DNA of 57,991 bases from Ardenticatenaceae bacterium. Its GTDB lineage: Bacteria > Chloroflexota > Anaerolineae > Ardenticatenales > Ardenticatenaceae. Where the stretch lies: positions 1 to 57,991 of the forward strand of contig WFWG01000228.1 of assembly GCA_015491235.1 (NCBI GenBank), written 5' to 3'. Under the pieces are notes generated by a model. It was not told where the DNA came from and did not search any database. It worked only from the letters and a program-made list of their open reading frames with translations. Below are positions 53,699 through 57,991 of the stretch, in pieces (the stretch's first letter is position 1; every line of letters starts with the position of its first letter). The translations under genes and the position numbers were made by a program.

Positions 53699-54829
53699 GT
53701 GTCCAAACTCACGGTAGAACGTATCGTGATACAGGGATTCAAATCCATCCGTGCGGCCGAAGTCGAATTGAAGCCCATCAACGTGCTCATCGGCGTGAAC
53801 GGTTCGGGAAAGTCGAACTTGTTGAGCTTGTTCTCTTTCATGAACCAGGTGGCCCGCCGAAGAATGCAAAAGTACGTGGCTCAAGCCGGCGGTGCCGACC
53901 GCCTGCTCCATTACGGCCGAAAAATCACGGAGCGGTTGCACGTCGAATTGTACTTCCGAACGGACGAACAGTCCGCGATGTATACCTGCTCGCTTATCCC
54001 AACGGCAGAAGACCTGTTGATTTTCGAGGAGGAGATATTCGGTTCTGTGGCTACCACGGTAGCTGACCGCTTACCGCATGAGGAAACCGCTCTCTTCGAC
54101 TGGGAAGGGCGGGTCCCTTTTGCCGCCTCTCTCTTAAAAGCGTTTTCTACGTGGCACCTCTACCACTTCCACGACACGAGCGACTCGGCCAAAGTCAAGC
54201 AAATGGGGGACATTCACGACAACCTTGTCTTGCGCCCTGATGCCTCGAACCTGGCAGCCTACCTGTACATGCTTAAGAATACAGCTCCTGAGTATTACCG
54301 AAACATTGTGGGAATCGTGCAGTTGGCCTTTCCCTTTTTTGGTGATTTCGTGTTGCGGCCTTCCCCACTGAACCCCGAACGCATCCGGCTGGAGTGGCAA
54401 GAGCGAGACTCCGACCTGCTTTTTGGTCCCCATGATCTTTCCGACGGCACATTGCGGTTTATTTGCTTGACCACCCTCCTTTCCCAACCGCCTGAGCGCC
54501 TGCCCGCCATTATTCTGCTCGACGAACCGGAGCTTGGTCTTCATCCTCATGCCGTTGTGCTCTTGGCTGAAATGGTGCGAAGTGCCGCTTTGCACACACA
54601 AGTAATTCTGGCAACTCAATCGGTTACGTTGGTCAATCAATTCGACCCGGAGGACATTCTGGTGGTTGAACGGGTCTACGGGGAGACTTTATTTGGACGA
54701 ACAACGGAAGAAGAATTGGCCTCTTGGTTGAAAGATTACACCCTGGGTGAGCTTTGGGAGAAAAACCTCCTGGCAATGGTAGCTAAGCGATCTCAGGAGG
54801 GACCGTTGGAGAAAGGTTCCGTACCATGA
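53699..54829 (+). CDS. AAA family ATPase (AAA_21/AAA_15, OLD/RecF-like) of a two-gene module
   Basis: A 376-residue SMC/ABC-like ATPase: VIQGFKSIRAAEVELKPINV then Walker A IGVNGSGKSNLLS near residues 31-43, signature-like LSDGTLRFICL near 246-256, Walker B IILLDEPELGLHPHAVVLL near 273-291, and the H-like ATQSVTLVNQF. No nuclease domain is fused. The GTG follows AAGGAGGGTGAA. Its stop overlaps the DUF4276 gene by 4 bp, so the products act together. The lower GC content than its flanks suggests transfer. Confidence 0.88.
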   Translation: MSKLTVERIVIQGFKSIRAAEVELKPINVLIGVNGSGKSNLLSLFSFMNQVARRRMQKYVAQAGGADRLLHYGRKITERLHVELYFRTDEQSAMYTCSLIPTAEDLLIFEEEIFGSVATTVADRLPHEETALFDWEGRVPFAASLLKAFSTWHLYHFHDTSDSAKVKQMGDIHDNLVLRPDASNLAAYLYMLKNTAPEYYRNIVGIVQLAFPFFGDFVLRPSPLNPERIRLEWQERDSDLLFGPHDLSDGTLRFICLTTLLSQPPERLPAIILLDEPELGLHPHAVVLLAEMVRSAALHTQVILATQSVTLVNQFDPEDILVVERVYGETLFGRTTEEELASWLKDYTLGELWEKNLLAMVAKRSQEGPLEKGSVP

Positions 54830-55533
54830 TTCGGGTGTTCGTCTACGTTGAAGGCTACACGGAACACTTCTTCGTGCGCGACGTTTTGGTGCCTTATCTC
54901 GTTTCTTCTCTCGGTGAGGAGAACAGGTGGCGCTTCGACCTCATACCCGTCATCGCCCACACGAGCCGTGAAAAATCTGGCAGGAAGTTCAAAGGAGGAA
55001 TTACCTCGTACAAGAGGCAAGTGAAACCTCAGATTCGAGACCTGCTTACCCAAAATCCTCAATCGTGGCTCACAACTATGCTTGACTACTACAGGTTACC
55101 GAAGGACTTTCCTGGGAAGGCCACTCTGCCGGCTGGAACACCGTACCAGCGGGTGACCCACCTCGAGAGGGAATTTGCCAACGACATTAACAGCCCACGC
55201 TTCTTCCCCTTTATCGTCCTCCACGAGTTTGAGGCGTTGCTGCTCGCTCAGCCGAGCATCATTGGCCTGGTTTTTCCCCAGTACAGGCAGGAAACCCAAA
55301 AACTGATTGCTGAGATCGGAGCTACGCCGCCGGAGGAGATAAACGAAGGGGAAGAGACCCATCCGGCCGCCCGTATTCAGTATCACATTCCCGACTACCG
55401 AAAATGGCGAGACGGGCCTCGTATTGCAAAGCAAATTGGACTCAACACCATACGGACTCGTTGTCCCCACTTTAACGAGTGGCTCCGGTGGTTGGAAACT
55501 TTGGCACAGAAGGCAAAACAAGGAGATCCGTAA
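54826..55533 (+). CDS. DUF4276 family protein (TOPRIM-like) paired with the AAA ATPase
   Basis: A 235-residue protein. It opens RVFVYVEGYTEHFFVRDVLV, with the acidic EGxTE motif typical of DUF4276 and reminiscent of the TOPRIM catalytic Glu. A second acidic cluster, FIVLHEFEALLLAQPS near residues 133-148, also fits the family. ATPase plus TOPRIM-type nuclease pairs (PARIS, OLD-like) are known antiphage systems, so a defence or toxin function is plausible but not shown. ATG overlaps the ATPase stop. A ThDP enzyme gene follows 16 bp later. Confidence 0.82.
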   Translation: MIRVFVYVEGYTEHFFVRDVLVPYLVSSLGEENRWRFDLIPVIAHTSREKSGRKFKGGITSYKRQVKPQIRDLLTQNPQSWLTTMLDYYRLPKDFPGKATLPAGTPYQRVTHLEREFANDINSPRFFPFIVLHEFEALLLAQPSIIGLVFPQYRQETQKLIAEIGATPPEEINEGEETHPAARIQYHIPDYRKWRDGPRIAKQIGLNTIRTRCPHFNEWLRWLETLAQKAKQGDP

Positions 55534-55549
55534 TAATCAGGAGGACTCC

Positions 55550-57193
55550 ATGAGCAAAATTATGGGAGGCCACCTGGTGGCCGAGATGCTGGCGCGCGAA
55601 GGGGTTTCGGCCATCTTTACCCTCTGTGGCGGGCACATTGCGCCCATCTACGACGGCTGCCTCGACCGCCACATCGAAATCGTGGACACCCGCCACGAGC
55701 AGGCCGCCGCCCACGCCGCCGACGCCTGGGCTCGCCTGACGCGCGGCATCGGCGTGGCCGTGGTCACCGCCGGGCCGGGCGTGACGGGCACCGTCACGGC
55801 TGTGGCCAACGCTTACCAGGCCGGTTCTCCCCTGCTGGTCATCGGTGGGGCTGCCCCGCGCCCCTTCCAGGGCAAGGGGGCACTCCAGGAGATGGAGCAG
55901 GTGGACCTCTTCAAGCCCATCACCAAGTGGAGCGCCGCCGTTCCCGATGCCACCCGCATCCCGGAGTTCATGGCCCGTGCCTTCCGTGTGGCCCTGGACG
56001 GGCGCCCTGGCCCTGTCTTCCTCGAAATGGCCTTCGACATCCTGGGCGACTTCGTCAACGAGGACGACGCCCCCCTGCCGGCCCGCTACCGTGCCCGTGC
56101 GCGGCGCTATCCCGACCCGCAGGCCGTGCGCGAGGTGGCCACGCTGCTCAAAGAGGCCCAACGCCCGCTGCTCATCGCCGGCTCCTCGGCTTATTGGGAC
56201 GGAGCGGGAAACACCTTGAGTCGCCTGGCGGAGCGCATGGCGCTCCCCACCTACCTCAACGGCATGGCTCGCGGCCTCTTGCCGCCCGACCACCCCAGCC
56301 TTTTTGCCCTCTCCCGCAGCAAGGCCCTCAAGGAGGCCGACCTGGTCATCGTGGCGGGCACGCCGCTGGACTTCCGCCTGCGCTACGGCCAGTTCAACGA
56401 GGGGGCGCGCCTTGTCCAGATCGAGCCGGACGGCACCACTATTGGGCAGAACCGCGACGTGGACGTGGGCATCGTCGGTGACGTGGCGGCCACGCTGGCA
56501 GCCCTGGACGAGGCTTTGGAGGCCCTCGGTGCTGCCCCCTTCTCGTCCTGGCGGGACGACGTGGCCGCCGTGGAGCGCCAACTCGCGGAGGAGCAGGCTC
56601 ACTACGAGCGCCTGGACACCTCGCCCGTCAACCACTTCCGCCTGGCGTGGGAGATCGAGGAGTGGATAGACGAGCGCACCGTTATCATCGGCGACGGGGG
56701 CGACGTGGTGGCGATGACGGCCAAAGTCGTTCGCCCGCGCGGGCCCGGCCTGTGGCTCGACCCCGGCCCGCTGGGGTGTTTGGGTGTGGGACAGCCCTTT
56801 GCGCTGGCGGCCAAGAAGCTCCGCCCGGACTACAAGGTGCTGGTGATTAGTGGCGATGGCTCCTTCGGCTTCAACGGCTTCGAGTTAGACACTGCCGTGC
56901 GCCACAACCTGCCCTTCGTGACTGTGGTGGGCAACGACGCCCAGTGGGGCCAGATTCGCAACCCCCAGGTGCTCTTCTTCGGCGAGGAGCGCGCCGTGGC
57001 GACCAAGCTGGCCCCCACCCGCTACGACCTGGTGGCCGAGGCCTTGGGGGGCTACGGTGAGCTGGTGGAAGCGCCGGACGAAATCCGCCCGGCGCTGGAG
57101 CGGGCTTTTGCCAGCGGAAAGCCGGCCGTGGTCAACGTGAGCTTGGATCCCAGAGGACTAGCCCACCTCACAGGACGGGCCTATGTGCTCTGA
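55550..57193 (+). CDS. Thiamine-diphosphate-dependent enzyme, acetolactate synthase/2-hydroxyacyl-CoA lyase-like
   Basis: A 547-residue ThDP enzyme with the three-domain layout. Pyr domain: FTLCGGHIAPIYDGC and the catalytic Glu in DTRHEQAAAHAADAWAR near residue 51. Central domain with KEADLVIVAGTPLDFRLRYG near 262-281. PP domain: ISGDGSFGFNGFELDTAVRH near 430-449, ending in NDAQWGQ. It resembles acetolactate synthase large subunits and oxalyl-CoA/2-hydroxyacyl-CoA lyases. No small ALS subunit is adjacent, so a catabolic C-C lyase or carboligase is more likely than leucine/valine synthesis. ATG follows AGGAGG. Confidence 0.85.
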   Translation: MSKIMGGHLVAEMLAREGVSAIFTLCGGHIAPIYDGCLDRHIEIVDTRHEQAAAHAADAWARLTRGIGVAVVTAGPGVTGTVTAVANAYQAGSPLLVIGGAAPRPFQGKGALQEMEQVDLFKPITKWSAAVPDATRIPEFMARAFRVALDGRPGPVFLEMAFDILGDFVNEDDAPLPARYRARARRYPDPQAVREVATLLKEAQRPLLIAGSSAYWDGAGNTLSRLAERMALPTYLNGMARGLLPPDHPSLFALSRSKALKEADLVIVAGTPLDFRLRYGQFNEGARLVQIEPDGTTIGQNRDVDVGIVGDVAATLAALDEALEALGAAPFSSWRDDVAAVERQLAEEQAHYERLDTSPVNHFRLAWEIEEWIDERTVIIGDGGDVVAMTAKVVRPRGPGLWLDPGPLGCLGVGQPFALAAKKLRPDYKVLVISGDGSFGFNGFELDTAVRHNLPFVTVVGNDAQWGQIRNPQVLFFGEERAVATKLAPTRYDLVAEALGGYGELVEAPDEIRPALERAFASGKPAVVNVSLDPRGLAHLTGRAYVL

Positions 57194-57540
57194 ACCCATC
57201 CGTCGTTGGTGTTCCGCTGAACGTCCAAACAAGCGTAAGTCCCGGTCCGCTTGACGGTTTCGCTTCTCTTCATCAAACGAGTTTGGCGATTGGGACACGG
57301 CCCTGCACACCTTCACCTTTGCCAACGCCGTCCACCAGGGCTTCAGACGTACACCCTGGCGCTGCGCCTCGCGCGGGGCGAACAGCTCGACGAAATGGGT
57401 GAATAAACGGGCAGAAAAGAAGAAAGTCCTGGGAAACCTTTGACAGGGCAGGTACTTGTCACTACCATTTCTTTGAGACAGCTCCTGTCTGGGAAGATGG
57501 CTGGCAGGCGGCGCCAGCACGTTTTGGAGGAGGGATACCC
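57194..57540. other. Intergenic region with possible decayed PKD-domain remnant
   Basis: No intact gene is seen. On the plus strand about 57270-57410 reads EFGDWDTALHTFTFAN, then after a frame change QTYTLALRLARG, which resembles a worn PKD repeat (FGDG...HTYA...YTVTLTV). The rest holds only the ribosome site GGAGGAGGG before 57541. Confidence 0.25.
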
Positions 57541-57991
57541 ATGGCCCGCAAGACGAAAGTCGCCAACGAAACGCTCGCTGAAATGCTCGACCGCATGACC
57601 CGCGTGGGCGACCTCTGGCGGCCGGAGGGCGAGCGCATCCGCTGTTTCGCCTGTGGCCACTACTGCCTGATCGGCGAGGGCCTGCGGGGCATTTGCAAGG
57701 TGCGCTTCAACAAGGGGGGCAAACTCTACGTGCCGTGGGGCTACGTGGCCGCCCTCCAGAATGACCCCATCGAGAAGAAGCCCTTCTTCCACGTCTTGCC
57801 GGGCCGCCAGACCCTCACCTTTGGCATGTTGGGATGCGATTACAAGTGCCCCTACTGTTTTCCAGAGGACACACCCGTGCTCACAGCCGACGGTGTTGTT
57901 CCCATTGGCGACATCTTCGAGCGTGGTAAGGACCGCCTACGCCTGCACGATGGGGAGATTACGTTCCCCGACATTCAGGTGTTCACCCGCC
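57541..57991 (+). CDS. amrS: AmmeMemoRadiSam-type radical SAM enzyme, interrupted by an intein; 3' end outside window
   Basis: The first 105 host residues are visible, followed by intein sequence. The N-terminal Cys motif RCFACGHYCLIGEGLRGICK near residues 34-53 and the segment PFFHVLPGRQTLTFGMLGCD are characteristic of the AmmeMemoRadiSam radical SAM family (formerly annotated as pyruvate-formate-lyase-activating-like). The iron-sulfur motif CX3CX2C begins CDYKCPY; the third Cys position is taken by Cys1 of an intein (57856). After splicing, the +1 Cys of the C-extein would complete the cluster. The function of this enzyme family is not settled. Confidence 0.87.
   Translation, partial: MARKTKVANETLAEMLDRMTRVGDLWRPEGERIRCFACGHYCLIGEGLRGICKVRFNKGGKLYVPWGYVAALQNDPIEKKPFFHVLPGRQTLTFGMLGCDYKCPYCFPEDTPVLTADGVVPIGDIFERGKDRLRLHDGEITFPDIQVFTR
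57856..57991 (+). other. N-terminal part of an intein in the radical SAM active site
   Basis: CFPEDTPVLTADGVVPIGDI matches intein block A (Cys1, then DTxVxTxxG), and the following 45 residues match no radical SAM sequence. The rest, including any endonuclease and the C-terminal HN, is beyond the window. Host interruption lies between CPY and the expected CQN. Confidence 0.85.

Noticed and set aside
53699-55533. Reading the ATPase/DUF4276 pair as PARIS or OLD proper
   Set aside because: The partner resembles DUF4276, not DUF4435, and no fused nuclease is seen in the ATPase; only the general architecture matches, so it is reported as a candidate.
57158-57520. Minus-strand open frame of 120 codons
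   Set aside because: It overlaps the end of the ThDP enzyme gene, lacks a ribosome site and has no recognisable motif.

Overview
This window reads like a chromosome segment of a GC-rich bacterium, most plausibly a Chloroflexota member of the Anaerolineae/Ardenticatenia type. That placement is inference: it rests on lipoproteins with long Thr/Pro linkers, an SH3 domain joined to a TolB-like propeller, a single-polypeptide DnaE carrying two inteins, and the mix of CoA-dependent aromatic catabolism with molybdenum-hydroxylase accessory genes. No phage, insertion sequence, rRNA, tRNA or CRISPR array was recognised.

Left part (1-18.4 kb), almost all on the minus strand. It begins inside dnaE (replicative polymerase alpha subunit, 3' end outside the window), interrupted by two full-size LAGLIDADG inteins. 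Upstream of it are a ccmD-like gene, ccmC, a DUF2085 membrane protein and an Lgt-family protein that lacks the Lgt catalytic residues. Next come an acetate-type sodium symporter with its small subunit, acetyl-CoA synthetase and a CPA2 antiporter. A Cox/Xdh maturation operon follows (XdhC in two parts, a CoxE-like VWA protein, a nucleotidyltransferase-fold protein, a MoxR/CoxD ATPase), with no molybdenum hydroxylase subunits, then an AlbA_2/RecG-like protein.

Middle (18.7-31.2 kb). An AarF/UbiB kinase and the primary sigma factor (strong promoter, long leader, perfect terminator) are on the plus strand. On the minus strand are ssb, a DUF2723 membrane protein, an SH3/TolB lipoprotein, a MacB-type ABC efflux set (permease, ATPase, membrane fusion protein) with a near-consensus promoter, an unknown membrane protein and an acyl-CoA thioesterase.

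At 31.5-32.9 kb is the most striking gene: a dihydrolipoamide-dehydrogenase/mercuric-reductase-family enzyme in which the first redox-active Cys codon is TGA, with the whole remaining protein intact in frame. It is either a selenoprotein or a very precisely placed nonsense mutation.

Right part (32.9-53.5 kb). A PaaX-type repressor stands divergent from a long plus-strand catabolic cluster: two aldehyde dehydrogenases, three crotonase-family proteins, a gamma-carbonic-anhydrase-like protein, CoA-transferase A and B subunits, an amidohydrolase, a benzoate-CoA-ligase-type enzyme, a five-gene branched-chain-amino-acid-type ABC importer, a phenylacetate-CoA-ligase-type enzyme and an orphan E1-alpha. 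Together they suggest uptake, CoA activation and beta-oxidation-like breakdown of aromatic acids. No ring-attacking oxygenase or reductase is present, so the substrate is uncertain. A PIN/AbrB toxin-antitoxin pair sits in the cluster on the opposite strand. The importer's binding protein carries a LysM-like insertion.

End (53.6-58 kb). A two-gene AAA ATPase/DUF4276 module resembles defence systems of the ATPase-plus-TOPRIM type. It is followed by a ThDP-dependent enzyme and the start of an AmmeMemoRadiSam-type radical SAM gene, interrupted by an intein exactly at the third cysteine of the iron-sulfur CX3CX2C motif.
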